A stretch of DNA of 64,000 bases from assembly GCA_008508345.1 (NCBI GenBank), contig QNGE01000421.1, positions 1-64,000 of the forward strand, given 5' to 3'. Position 1 is the first letter of the stretch, and every line of letters begins with the position of its first letter. The position numbers and the translations under genes are program-made. The notes beneath the pieces were generated by a model. The model was not told the origin of the DNA. It saw only the letters and a program-made list of their open reading frames with translations, and searched no databases. This DNA is from Paragonimus westermani. Its lineage: Eukaryota; Platyhelminthes; Trematoda; Plagiorchiida; Troglotrematidae. Positions 23,901 through 37,250 of the stretch are shown piece after piece.

Positions 23901-26900
23901 TTCTCAAAAAGACGACAATCCACATATCTCATACAGTCGTCTGACGCAGCCTAAACGTTGCATGTTAACAATGTGGACGCACAATTTGGTCGTTTTTCTC
24001 TAGAAGATAGTCAAGTGTATGTGTTCAATGTACGAACTCGGTGCACTAACAGTAGTGGTCGACTGTTTCAATTATGTACATTTCAAATACCCCATGTTCT
24101 GCATTTCAACACTTTCGGCAGCAATAAGTCACATGGAGACCATCCCGTGGAATTCAAACATGCTTGCAACTTGCCGTCAGCTACGGGTTACGTCTCCCTG
24201 TTAAAGGTTATGGTTCTTTCATGAGTAGCCATTTTTCTTCCTGCCTTGCTTCATGTATTAGTCAAAGGTCGCTCGCCCTTTCACCTGAGACATGGTCATC
24301 TACAATTTGAGCGACATTGTTGCGTGCATGGTTTGACAAACGACGCTGACATTCAACTTCCCAGTGTCAATGGTGGCGTGATCGAACTAGACGCCGGACT
24401 AGTACGTCAGCAGCTATGCGAATCACTTGTGCGCAGGATTTTTCCGAAGGAGGACCACATTTATGGTGGGAGTGGATTTCTACCGATTTTACATGGTTTA
24501 TGGAGTGATAGTGAGTGGGTCCTTCTGGTCTAATTCGACAGTGATCGTCGTAAACTTGCGAGGAGGGGTTTTAAGGGTTACTCAGTCCAACGATCTAGAC
24601 AAATAGACAAGGCATTCATGTTGAGTATTCGTATGCTTTTCGTGGTTGCACGGGTGATCGAAGGGGTGTTAGTAAGGTTGTATGTTAAAAGAATAGCTGA
24701 GAACTTAATGGTTTATTGTAGCTACATGACGGGTGAACTGAAAACTTTGGGGAGATAACTCAAGCCGTGGACGGCGGAGGTAACGGGTTTCGTTGACACC
24801 CCTGACGTTCCACCGTTAGGAACCAAAGTGACTGGGTTGTTGGAACATTGTGATGTTGCTGTTTCAGACCTTATTTCCGGTATTCATAAACATCGTGATG
24901 AGAGATTTCCGTCTGAAGAAACCACAATCTTTCGTTCCACATGGGAGACAAGGGAGGTGCCTTATGGTTGGTGATCGTCGTGGTCGTTCCTGTCTCTTGG
25001 AGAGCGCCAGTAACTCATGATAACAAGCGGGGTTGTCGCCGTATATCCATCCAGTCCGAGTTGCTCTCAAGTCTCAGTCGGCGGCTTCTGAGGCAGAGAG
25101 ACTTCTGACCTGACCGCAGGCGTATCGCACATAACTTCATTCAGGAGCAGGAACGTGAGGGTAAACAGGTAATGCTTGCGGTGTTTTTGAACCTTAAACA
25201 GGTTTCCGTTCAGTGGTCCAAAGTGCTCTCGGGATCTGCCTTCATCTTAAAGGTGTCACAACGCTACACCGATTAGTAAAGTCTCAGTGAACCCAATCTG
25301 AGTTCCCAGTACGCATTTGTAAGTGGCTCTCTCGAACATTATCCAAACTAACTGGTTTTCGACATTGGTGCCCCACCCTCCTTTTTCAACTGTCTGGTGG
25401 GTGACATTGTAGAGGGAGCACTCGGGGGTTCCGAGAAGCCAAAGTGAGGTTTGTGTAAAGTAGTTGACTGATGGATGTCAAGTGCGCAAACGATGATGCT
25501 TCATCAAGTTTTACAAACAACGTGCGGATTGTGCCAAATCGGTTGATTTTTGTGACCGATCTGAGCACATTGGACGTGACAACAGATTGTGCCTGCCGTG
25601 GTCCTATCTTAGTTTTTGTGGGCAGATCGTTCCTGATTATCACACTTACCCAGCTCGTGTCATTTTTTTCGGTTTACTCCATTGGTGACGATGTATCTAT
25701 CAGAGTGGTGAAGATATGCAATGAATTCACAACTATCCGTCGTTTGCAATGTAGTGGATACCGCTGATTCATCCCGGGGCAGTTTTCCAATGAGCCTGCT
25801 CGCTAATTCATACTCCGCGGATGGGAGATCCGACCTGTTCCTGCGGAACCTGCGCTCAGGCTCATTATTCTACCATTTTTGTTTCCACTGGTTTGCTGCT
25901 AGCAATTAGACTGAGCTCATGTGCAGCGCGGTTGTCCGTCGGTGTGTACTTCAGAAGTCTCCAAGGTCGCGACGGGTTACCGAAGCGCTGAAGTTGCGTT
26001 GTCTATATTGACTAATTTGCGTGCTCCGTATGCAGGCGTAATATCTGTTTTTTCACCAAAGGGTGAAGTTGTCATGGCCTATGAAGGCTTTGTCTGTTCC
26101 ACCAAGTGAGAATATTATACGCCGCCTGTCGAGTTAGAGAATACTCGATCATCCACACCGTCAGTTGGAAACACTTCCGGGCACGGTTGTGTCACAGTTT
26201 ATAGTGAGCCAGCTCCAGTTTAATTACTAGTTCTCCTTCTGCGCAACGTTTCATTTTTTAAAATATATCCTCCACACGTTCGTGCTCATTGGGCGGTCTA
26301 CTGTTTCGTGGGCCAAAGTCTGAGTCATCGGCACTTCCAGCCGCAATATCAGAGGTTACTTCTCGGAAGTGAACGTGTGTTTAGTCTTGTGCAGCTGAAA
26401 TTGGTCTCAGTAACTAATGTTGGGTGCGACAGCCGCCCAGCTAACATGGACCGACGAACGATGACTTCATTTTAATTGTTTGTTTAGATGGATTTTCGTG
26501 AACATGTGAACTGTCACGTTGATCATCCACTCCTCCCACTTAGTGTGCGCTAATTAATAAAAGCAATGGTAGTCGAACGCAGCAAACCATGCGAACAAGT
26601 CACGTTTCTGCACCGTGGTTCATAATACATCTTACACAGATAGTGCGTACACTCACTTGGTTTTTAAACTTATTTTATGTTAGTTAATGAAACCCCTTGG
26701 TCTGGTGTATACTTATCTGGACACCCATTCGAATGCCCACTGGGTTTGAGTTTGATTGTCTGGTGTGTGTAATACTGACGGGATTGAACAAGAGCCAATC
26801 GGTTGTTCTTGGTTGATGGTGACTGATGAAAACTGCTTGTAAATATGTTCTACCCTTCCCTCCATCAACAACCGAGCGTCTTTTGGACGTCCTAGGTGAG

Positions 26901-28090
26901 GAAGATTGGCAAAGACAATACATTTTTGATGCTTTCGCCGAATCCCTCCCAACAGTGCTACAACCCTAAGACATGGTTCTACCAAGCGGGGCCAACGGTC
27001 TCTAGCTTCAAGCAAAATACCGGCTATAAGTAAAGTAAGGAGGGAGACACCTCAATGCTACGGTGGGTATTTGAGGATAGAGGACACACTCCATATTGTC
27101 CAGCCCATTTCCTTAACCGATCCTGCATAAAGAGAGGGTAGACAACTAAGCAATCGGAATACTGCATACCTGTTTACCATGTGAGCAAGAGAAATCTCCA
27201 CACCGAGACTTCCCAACTGCTTTTTCAGACATGTCCTTGGGAAAATTGATCGAGTAAAGTGTGACAGAAATCTTTCGATAGAAGTCACTTGAAGTTGCGA
27301 ACACCTGACAAATTTCCACACCGATTACAAGACGTTTACGTAACGAATGTGACAGTTTCACACATAGTTGTGTGACATTTCCGGTGGTGGTGGCGTCAGA
27401 CGTACCGGTAACAGATTTGAAGACGGTTTTCAAATACCACTACCATTATTTGTTTTTATAGTCGAGGTGTAGTGACTATATCTGCGATAGGTTCGAGGTC
27501 CTGCATGTTCATCACTAGTTTTACTTTCCTGGAGTTTAGTGGGACAACTGAGTATCGTAAGAGTTGTTGACTTCGATATGATAAAGACGCATTGTGATGG
27601 TGGCTACCGAATCGACTTCGGGTTTGGTACGCTTATGAAAGGAGCCGCTGTCGGATTCCATGATGAGCAAAACTCGTGCACAGGCGGTTGTCCACTGACA
27701 CCCGCTGGAATAACTGTTGCTATACTTCCGAAGTCAACTCTGTCTCACTGATAACATTCGCCTTTGATGTTGTTAAAGACCTTAAAATGAAAGCACTTGG
27801 ATTTATTGCCGTGCACAACTGAAACCGAGTGGACGGTGGTATATTCACTTCTGCTTGTGACAAGCAGCAAGTCTTCGTCTAGTAAAATCATCGGTCCGAG
27901 CAACTTGATGACCGATTGGTTGGGGAATGTAGACATTGGAGGTACCAGGCATTATCAGCTGTTCCAGTCGTTTCCACATTCCCATAGAATTCATAAGATG
28001 TCAGTTATGTGAACGGCTGTTTTTCGTGATTCGCATTGGGCTTTTACAATTATATTGGGTACATGTGATTTGTGTATGAAAAAAGAATAG
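20998..28090. other. Large unassigned interval downstream of 14-3-3
   Basis: About 7 kb with only short ORFs and no domain I can name. It is expected to include at least one intron of the 14-3-3 gene if the terminal exon lies further right. I looked for an AG followed by a Leu-Trp-Thr reading and found none acceptable. TGGAC sites near 22250, 23330 and 23973 lack a leucine or an adjacent AG. Confidence 0.3.
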
Positions 28091-28445
28091 GTCAAATGAG
28101 TCATGAAAACGATGGACTAGATGGGGTGGTAATGCTGGTGAGTGTGCGACACTCGGGCCTGGCGTGAGACATGTATTCGTCAGTGAAGTGGTTAAATCTT
28201 ACTTGGGTTTCGAGTGGCTGTGGGGTACCTGGTCAGGGTAGATGTGGGGTTTGCACGAACTGTTTTTGGGCACACATGCAAGGTTTGTAGAGTCGGATGG
28301 TAGTAGCTTCGGCCGTTGACAACAACCACAACCTGACAGCTCTGGAGTGGGGTGGGTGAACCTTGTGGATGAACCGGAAGGCTTCATCGAGCTCAATTTG
28401 ATTGCCAGAGTCAATTAAGCGAGAGCTGATTGCACTGGAAATGGG
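28091..28445 (-). repeat. Left arm of PLE inverted repeat
   Basis: This 355-bp arm is the reverse complement of 29199-29553 (position sum 57644). The shared part encodes, on the minus strand here, the last segment of the PLE GIY-YIG tail plus its 3' flank. Translated ORFs 28414-28199 (minus) and 29230-29445 (plus) are identical. Similarity fades at the outer end within about 20 bp. Confidence 0.85.
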
Positions 28446-29411
28446 CTTTCCGAAACCATCTCAAACCCACTCCTATACTCTGTACGTAGAGGACATACTT
28501 TGCTCAATAAAGGATAAAGGTGATGTACGGTCTTTACTGGTTGATTTCAAACGTGCCACCTCAACATCACATTTGCCATTGAATTGCTGATAAACAACTG
28601 TTTGTCACTTTTAGATGTTGCCATGCTTCGCAAAACTGATGGATCAATTCGAAGGGCAGTTCATGAGACAAAAACGTGGACTGGACAGTGCACGCTATTC
28701 CTCATCTTTCTTCTCCTGAAGGATAAACGGAATTTTGTTTGCTGCTTAACAAGCAGAATCCAAAGGATATGCACGCCAGATGCCTTAACGGGTGAATTCC
28801 AGCAAGTTCAAAATGTGCTAAGTGAAAAAATAACCTAAACGAATCCTGAACAGAAACGTGCACCCCAAAGTGAGGCATGAAAATGTTCAGACGGTGGGTA
28901 AAAACCTGTCTTTATCACTTGGTCATACCAGCGTGAAGTTACCAGTAATAGTACCACTCGGCGAGTTTATATTGCAGTTGATAGTGTCTATCCTGAAGCA
29001 CGGGTCATCTCGTCGCTAAATACTTGCCCAGTACTGACGCCACGCCTCAAAGGTAGATTGCCTAATTTTTCCCCGTCCTTTTGTGTCCATTCTCTCACCT
29101 GTTGTTATCAAGCAGGTTATGTTTGGAGAACCATAAGGCGGCTATCGGAAAGAATTTGTGAACACTTCCCGAAGTGGCCTTGCAACCGTTTGAGAAATCC
29201 CATTTCCAGTGCAATCAGCTCTCGCTTAATTGACTCTGGCAATCAAATTGAGCTCGATGAAGCCTTCCGGTTCATCCACAAGGTTCACCCACCCCACTCC
29301 AGAGCTGTCAGGTTGTGGTTGTTGTCAACGGCCGAAGCTACTACCATCCGACTCTACAAACCTTGCATGTGTGCCCAAAAACAGTTCGTGCAAACCCCAC
29401 ATCTACCCTGA
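28446..29411 (+). pseudogene. Penelope-like element: RT C-terminus plus GIY-YIG domain
   Basis: The coding homology starts right after the left arm with LYVEDILCSIKDKGDVRSLL, RT motif C (YVDD type; here YVED at 28483-28494). It continues with the thumb-like LSLLDVAMLRKTDGSIRRAV (about 28605-28665), matching LPFLDV...R..DGS. The GIY-YIG endonuclease follows: GYVWRTIRRLSERICEHFP (about 29115-29175), SSAISSRLIDSG, DEAFRFI, and TTIRLYKPCMCAQKQFVQTP before the stop at 29409. PLE enzymes copy RNA into DNA and nick targets with this nuclease. The YIG glycine is Trp and stops occur at about 28590 and 28838, so the copy is dead. RT motifs before C are absent. Confidence 0.85.
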
Positions 29412-29553
29412 CCAGGTACCCCACAGCCACTCGAAACCCAAGTAAGATTTAACCACTTCACTGACGAATACATGTCTCACGCCAGGCCCGAGTGTCGCAC
29501 ACTCACCAGCATTACCACCCCATCTAGTCCATCGTTTTCGTGACCCATTTGAG
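29199..29553 (+). repeat. Right arm of PLE inverted repeat
   Basis: The PLE 3' end in its native position: the C-terminal coding part to 29411, then ~140 bp of 3' flank. It pairs with 28091-28445 across a 753-bp spacer. Confidence 0.85.
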
Positions 29554-31029
29554 TCGTTATCATTTATTAGCTATCTTGGTTGTGAAATACAAACACCAAA
29601 CGGTGAATCGTCTGAAAGTACAAGGAAGGTGGAATATTGTCCATCTCGAGTGGTCGCTACTTTCTGATGCTTCTTAGGCTTGCCTTTCGTCGAAAGCTTG
29701 ATTTGAGACACCTCGTTCAAAGACTGATTCAACTTACTTGCCTACAAGACAGTCGGGGGGTTGTGGTGGGGTTTTCTGAGTGAGTTTCGTCCAAGGCCAG
29801 TGACTCGATTGTCTGCTCCACTTGCTAGTAGTACTGCCTTATCTGGAGCTCGCGCTGTAAGATATTGGCCTCTGCTTCTGGTTGCTGATGTGCCTTCTAG
29901 GTGAACTCAAAACTATATCGGGTTTTCGAATCGCCAGAATCTTCATAGACCGCAGTACATCAGTGGTTATCACGTATGCTTAACTGCCATACAACCATGG
30001 AAAAAAGCAAGCCATGATTGAAAAAAAGAGAAGGGGCAATTACAAAAGAGTAGCCACATCTGCACCCAAACATTCAGCATTAAGATGCTTACGTCTCGCA
30101 AACAATCAGGCTGTTAATGAAATTAGGGTGTCGTTAGCAAGACAACCCGATTGGCCGCCACCTCACCCAAGGTCTCCAGCCACCTGTGAGTCGCGATTGC
30201 CCGAACCTGGCGAGTGACTCCATTTCTCCGCGGCGGGTCATCACCTGTTCACTTCGCACCTTACGCCAGTCGGCCTCAGCATCGAGAAACGGTGCTTCAT
30301 GTGAAAGACGACTTCCTTACATCCTTAGTATATGGCCTAACTACTTTAGTCTGTGTATACTTGAAGGATGAAGAAAAGCAACTCGTTTGAAAATCATCAA
30401 ATGCCCGCTTCCTAACCTCTTCATTGGTCGCCCGTTGATGTCACCCGGTACAAGCGATCGAACGCGGACGCTGGTAGTCAAATACTTGAAGAGTACTCAC
30501 GTCTTCTATTCTGAGCGGCCAAGTTCCTTAGCCTAGATTAGGGAATACCACCTAACAAATAGCCCTCCTGTTTCATTCCCTATACATTCATTCCCTCTAC
30601 TGCCATTGATGCAAGTTCCCAGCTATGTAAACCGGTCGACAACCCCCTGACTTTAGTATTCAACACTGATTCTACGTAATTGGGGCAGTCGTAATTACGC
30701 TGTGTTTGACAACTTTCAATCGGCACAGAGAATGCTGGACGCCAATTCGAATGGTATCAAAGGATTTTCGACCGTATTCGGCATATGCTTAGGTCGTAGT
30801 CAGCTGTAGACTGATCTGTGTGTCCATCTTTTGAGTGCATCTTTTTTTGGCTTCTTGATGTGTTTTAGCTCAAAATAAATGATGGTGGAATACTACAAGG
30901 GTTTATTACGACAGCGCTACAGGTCGGATAAGACAGTCTGTTCAGCGAAAGACATCATGGTGGTGCATTAGTACGGTGACGTGTGGCGTTAGTTACGGAG
31001 AACTATAGGTCGATTTTTCATTTATTCAC
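29554..31029. other. No recognisable gene
   Basis: Short ORFs only. The frame at 30014-30217 has a PPPHPRSP stretch but no domain. Confidence 0.3.
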
Positions 31030-31949
31030 TTATTTTAATACGGCTGTGAGCATAACGAACAGATATTATTTTCTGGAGCAGCCGTTTGCCGCAACAGTGG
31101 CGTGGGATAACAGAAAAAATGTCAGAGAGAGTAAAAGCTGGCAGGGCAGACGAATTTGATGTGTTGTGGGTGCACACACGCCATGGACTGCGTCATATTA
31201 CCATCTCGGGTGACATAACCAACGATCTGAACGATCACGAGGATCCCAACCGCGCAGGCGATACGTACCCACTTGGCTCACTGGAGTAATTTGTGACCAC
31301 CACGTGGTTTTGTCCAACTACTGGAGGTCTCAGTAAATAATGGCCGATGCAGAAAACGCGCAGATGGCATGCGGAGTACGTGGCTTGTCATTAGACACCG
31401 TGCAACGTGATAAGTTGGTAAGATTGTCTACTCAAACTTATCGATAGATCCATGGGCGCGCATATAGTGCATATGAAACATTCGATCGCACACTATTGGC
31501 AGACATCTTTTCCTCCGGCCTGAAGACAGTCGATCGGATGACGCCGATTCCGGGGACGAAATAGGAGTAAGTTGACGGGAGGCTTTGGCTTAGTCATGAA
31601 TGTATTGTCTGATTTTGAAGTGGGGCTATCATTGGTTCGTGGTTTTTTGGGTCCGATGCTCTAGAGTACACGTAGTTCAGATGGGATGGCACCATTCGCC
31701 TATCTTCCATCTGAGTCTGTTCGGTTTATCCGTAGGTACTTCCCTGGTCTGGGCATGGCGCCCAGCTTTGCTCCTATCACATTCCCCTAATTACTCTGTT
31801 ACATTTTCCCCTCTTCTGTTAAATAATCCTTTATTTGATGATCCTCCAATCTCGTTTTCAGATATAAGAGACTTTCTTCATTTGCTGCTCGCGACAGAGG
31901 TAACATTTTGCTAACCACCAAGGTGACATGTTTGTCTGGCGGAAACAAC
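31030..31949 (+). repeat. Probable RTE LINE 5' region, shared with 41220-41500
   Basis: The block around 31293-31335 (tgaccaccacgtggtttt, then actggaggtctca) recurs at 41400-41440. Weaker similarity extends on both sides, including gatca.gag.a.c.cagcc before it and agtacgtg after it. It sits directly upstream of an RTE endonuclease, so it may be that element's 5' UTR. Identity away from the core is modest. Confidence 0.4.
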
Positions 31950-34560
31950 TCCGTAATTGCCCTCCGTATGCCATTAAAGCTCGCCAGCTTCAATGCTCGA
32001 ACGTTTATGCAGATAGGTCAACAAGAATGTCTTGCATTTACTTTTATGACCCTCGCTGTTGATATCTGACATCTTCCTGAAGCTGTGATCCAGGACCCTA
32101 GCACAGTGGTACAGTTCAGCCACTTCACTGCGGGCATGCAATATGCTCTTGCTTGGAAGCTATGCGGCTGAAGTCATTGGCCAAGCCAGTGTTGGAATTT
32201 CCCGCATACACAGAAAAGGTGCTTCTTTGGGGCCCATGGGTACGGTTAGGATATCGGAGGCGCCTACCACAAACACTGTCCGTTTTTTGCTGCGACATAT
32301 TCCCCCATAGAATGTGATCCAAACTCAATCAAAAATGATTTTTATCACCAGATTACTAACCTTCTGCACACTACGCGGTGCACAAACATAGTAGCATTGA
32401 CTGGAGGAATGAACGCTCAATCAAGCTGGCTAAATGTTGACACACTGTACCTAGGTGGCCCACATTGTTACGGTACCCATCGAGTAGAAGACGCTGAACT
32501 TTTGTTGCAGCTCTGTGCTAACAACAATCTATTTCCGGCAAGTACTGATTTTCGGTGTTCCACCAGACGGTAATGCTCGACCTGGCGATGGAGATCGTCA
32601 GGTCGGTCGCGGTCTGATTGATAACAGTGAACGATCGGTGACATGGCTGTTTTAAAGGCTGTCACTCTGAAGCACCTGCATCTGTTGCCATCACGCACTA
32701 GTGTGCGTCGAGTTCGCTGGACGCTTTGGTGAGAAGCCACTTCGTAGTCAACCACAAATTGCCATATCCGAACTGACAGGGATACAAGCACCTTACAAAT
32801 CTCTCTAGCCTAAGACATTATCCACTGGACGACCTTAAAGGACATTAGGCACAGATATGGCATGCAATGCTTAAGTGCGATACTGCCTTGTGAGGTACTA
32901 CTCGTTCACCTGCCAACCGCTGAGTCTCAATGCGATCACTAGTACCCATTTCGGAACCTCAGAAACAACTACGAGAGGATCGCGGGAACTGGTGGACACA
33001 ACGAGGCACCGAGATGTAACAATCCGTTGCTAGCGGGAACGCTCGAAAAGTTCTCCATCTCATCCGGTAGCAGGAGGCCAGTTTTTGGCGAGGTACTTTG
33101 CAAAGCCAAGGGTTGGCATGTTCATAACCTGCAACGATGCTTGAGACGCTGGGCTGAGCACTTCCAACAGCAGTTCAACTGACCACCCGCACTGCCGAAA
33201 CTGTCGACCAGTGAAATTGTTCCAAATGACCGGAGTTTTGCCCACATCGTCGCCATTTTCATAAAGGACACACCTCGTGTGCAGATCATCGAGGGATTAG
33301 CCTGATTCCTACTGTGCCAAAGTTGCTCGCAACCATTGTACTCCGAGCTACGAACAACACCATCACTGTTCCCATCCATCAAAAATAAGCGGAACGCTTG
33401 GACAAAATATCCGTTAGGAGGAAACTGGGTCTCGTCCTCGCTGAGGCTGCACTGGCGGCACCATCCACTTCGCCAGTTGCTTGAACCCCGCCATTCGCAT
33501 AGATAATCGTCTTTTCGGACTTCACTTGTTGCAGCTACCCTCTAGAAGTGTCCATCGAGAAGCACACCAACATCTCGAAAGTAATTCACTTTCAGATCTC
33601 GGGCCGTGTTTGTGACTGGCCGCGTGTGTTGTGACTAGATGGCCCATCTCCCCTATTTCAGTTAACTTTGTAGCAGAAGAAATCATAGTGCGCACCCTGA
33701 CATACTGTAACTGTGATGGTATATACTTGCTTCTTCGCACTCGACTGAGATACATACGGTATGCAGACGTTGTCGTTCTAATCTGTGATAGACCACGGGG
33801 ATCACAGAACATGGAAGGAATCCGGATTTACGTTCATCACTTTAGTACATCCTTTCCACGATTCAAATGCTAGATACTGTTGCGTGATTGGCTAGACTCT
33901 ACCTGCCCTCACCTTCAATGGTGAGCCGTTGGAGATAGTTTAAAAGTCCGTGCACCATGGGGGCTGCATCGACTTTAGTGGAGTGTCCAGTGAAGTCACA
34001 AATTGTTTAGCGTAGGCTCGGATCGCGCTTGCCATTTGTGGCGCCGGCATAACCTTAGTCGTTCTATGAAAGGCCTAGTTTATAATGCCACAGTAGGAGC
34101 CGTCTTGTTTTGTAGCTGCGAAACTTGGCTCACTTGCATAGATAGCGCTCTCAGAGTGTCCGTTTTAAAACGCCGATTGCTCCATAACGTTAGCGGTGCA
34201 TGGTAGGAACAGCATGTGGTTACTGATGAACTTCGCTGAATTGTCTTCGGGATGGATAAAGTCTGTCGACCTGTGGACATAATAGGCTCATCTCACATTT
34301 ATTGGTATCTTTCAAGTGCCGGCTTGTCGCTCGCTGCCTGTATCTTGCTTGCGAGAGTTGGTTTAGGCTGGTTGGTGACAAGCACATGACAGAGGTTCGA
34401 GGTTTGAAGGCACTGACATGGAGGTTTGCCCCAGTATGGCGTCCCTGGTCTACTAGCTGGGGTCCGAAGGACAGTGCGCACTTTTGATTATGGACGCTGT
34501 TCGATACGGCGAAGAATGAAAATCAATGGCGTTCGTGCTGCAAATATCTGTCAGCACTGG
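31950..34560 (+). pseudogene. RTE-clade LINE, full-length-like but degenerate
   Basis: The endonuclease opens with LASFNARTF..IGQQECLAFT (about 31980-32040) and IQDPSTVVQ. It continues with GGMNAQSS (about 32408, normally GDFNAQ), LLLQLCANNNLFPAST and a WRW...D..QTIGD-like block to 32790. The RT region shows RRWAEHFQQQF (33140-33175), SPISVNFVAEEIIVRTL (33650-33695) and RYADVVVLI. The YADD motif reads YADV at 33760-33771, so one catalytic Asp is lost. The C-terminal block HLWRRHNLSRSMKGLVYNA..CETW (34035-34130) and RPWSTSWGPKDSAHF (34438-34487) are typical of fluke RTE elements. Many frameshifts and stops are present. The 3' end near 34560 is approximate. Confidence 0.85.
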
Positions 34561-37250
34561 TGTACTTTTTCTCACCATTTGCCTCTTTCCCCCTTACCTC
34601 ACACAATCCATTTTTTTATTTCTCTCGTTTTGACACGTTTGACTTTTCATGTGGTCTTATCATGTCAACTGATAATATCTGTGTTGAGCACACAAAGATA
34701 GAACTCAACTTGAGCACACGTCTATTACCAGCATGCATGCCAAATCAGTCCTCACTTAGTTCACTACCTGGACGTGGTTGTGCTTGTGCATTGCGTCTAT
34801 CCTAAAGGCTAATCTGATTAGGACGTTGGTTTATCTGGTACAACCATATCAAACAGGTCATTTGGGGAACAGTTTGCTGAAAAGCAGGTGCACTCATAGG
34901 ATTGTGTGTCACTCTACTGACCGTGTAAGAGTCCTGTGAGCATACGAAAGAGCCGTTTTCATGATTTTGGTAGTGTTGTGTTTCATAGGGGAAAAGGGGC
35001 TCGGTAAAAGTACCTTCGAACAAAAGGTGACTCCGATCGCCCAGCGTTTGACCATGACCGCTGGCATATTATTCAATACAGTGGAAGCGCTTTGATGTAA
35101 TTCGAAACTCTGGTGTGGCTTGGATTACATACACTGCGCGCAGCGCTGATCAGAATCAGACACCAGTGTGACATCACTGTGATCTCGATCTAGGAAAATC
35201 TGCCAGGTAGTCATATTTTTGAGTTATTGGCTCCGGGTGTCAGCTCCACAAAAAGCCTATCTGTTCTCTTTCCAGTGGGAATTTTCGGTTAAGAACTCGA
35301 GCTGGTGACCCTGTTGCGGTATAACTGACCGGAGTATATCAAAAGTTGTCGTTGTTCTGACAGACCACATTCTTCTGCCTCTGCTCCTAATTTGTCTTTT
35401 CTCAAGCCCAGATGACTGGTAAACATCGACACTTTTAATGTTCGCACTGTTTGACAAGTCGGTCAGCAAGCTGCTCTAACGGGCATTCTCTCAAGCCAGG
35501 AGTCTGCCTTAAAAACGCGTCTCCATGATCCTAGTGCTGTTATTCACTTGAATTCACCTTTGTGTACCTATGGATCAGCCGGAACTGGCGATCAGGCTTG
35601 AGGGGATTGCACTAGACTTTGAAGCAGGTTAGGGCTCACCCGATTGGATCCCAGTGAAGGCTCCCTTGTGTATCGCCAGATTTTGTTTGCCGGCCAGATT
35701 CTGTCGACAAGGACTTCAATGTGTCATACCTGCATATGCTCCAACAGGCGACAGCTCAGATCCTGTAAGGAACGTCCTTTTGGGTGTCATCATTGGTCAT
35801 CTAAGACACCCAAAACAATCGGACGCTTATATGTGATGTTCTATGTATGATTACGTGGCACTGACAATGGTGGTCGACCGTTACCAGTATGCCCATCTCA
35901 CGGTATTCGTATAGTGACTTGCAAACTTCAGCACAAACAGCGGAAATGCGTTACATGGCGACTACTCTGTGTAACTCAACCGAAAACGCAAATTAGTTAT
36001 CTCGTCGTCGGTTACATTAAAGAACTCCACGTTTTTCATTACGTGAATGATTTATCACTTGAACCCGTCAGCTGTATCTTTGAGAATGTCGGACAGCTCT
36101 ATCCGTTGCATCTGATTAATTTGTGAAAGAACATTTATCCTAATTGAAGGTACCATTTGAGCACACAGTGCTTGATTCTAACTGGCAAGGTTATCCTGTG
36201 AACTTTTCCACGCGGATCCAGCGGTGTAACAGGTTATATTAATGTGAAACGTGAAATTGCAACATGCATCTCAACGTATGTTGACCTGTCGATCACCGAT
36301 TTCATTTTGATCACCTTCGTAGATGCGTCGTTCCATAGGATTGACCAGCTCAAAAGTTGTCCGTAGGTGAACCACGTGCAGTCTTTTATTGAGGTAACGA
36401 CAAATCTACTTCCCTGTTAGTAACAGGAAGTTTTGGTCTATATAACTTAAACGTCACCCACAATTGATTACAGCTCACACGTTTCTATAGAATTATCTGT
36501 CAGCCAGCCCCCTTTTGAAGGAGACTGGTTGAAGTCTACTTCCATTAAATCAGTTTATTTAGCTTTCTCGGGTATCTTGTGTACGTTATGTTTGTGTATC
36601 TTCTCAAAAGGTCCGAAGGCGTATAGAACTCCTGCTGACCGCAATCGGTGCTGTTCTCACAACTTACTTCAGCTAACACTACCAGATCAAGTTAAACATC
36701 GGCCACTGCCGATATTTGTGATAAAAACAGTGGATCCTGCGTCAGCATATACCTCAGGTCGGTTTGCTCTCGTACCGCTACGGTATTCAGTGTGTTGTGG
36801 AAAATATGCACTGATAATGCATATGAACCCTACCGATTTGGGAGGAGTCATGTGTTTCTGTTTGCGCCGTAAGATTCGTCATTGTAATCTACGTGTTTCT
36901 TCAGATGTGAATCCCGTGTTCGATAATCTAGACAAATTACTGAGTTCACACACGTTGGTGTCTTTTTGTACAGTTGTCACAGTGGATGCTGATTACGCGA
37001 CTGAATTTTAAGTCATTTTCCTGAGCGAATTAGTGCACCGCCGTAATACGTATACAGCGGCTTGCTGTATCAATCGTGATTCATCATTGTTAAGTTACCG
37101 TCGCCATGTAGATGAGATCTGTCGCCCGAGAACAGATTTTTCACGACGCCGACAATAGCAATGATTTGTGTTGAACGCAAACTTGTCCGAGGACACGGTT
37201 TATTCAGCGGAGAAAATCTGATTTTTCGGCACCATGATTGTCATGTGCCA
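34561..37250. other. Mostly unassigned; one long open frame
   Basis: A plus-strand frame is open from about 36452 to the stop at 37009 (roughly 186 codons), with no recognisable domain and no repeat relation. A faint AYAPTGDSSD reading near 35730 recalls the RTE endonuclease SAYAPTDCS motif but is isolated. Confidence 0.3.

Noticed and set aside
29455..29500. Hammerhead in the 3' flank of the first PLE copy
   Set aside because: CTGACGA at 29461 stands at a comparable place but has no GAAA and no helix I or III partners.
35654..35850. Second RTE endonuclease fragment (AYAPTGDSSD)
   Set aside because: Only one short motif resembles the family. No flanking endonuclease blocks could be read.
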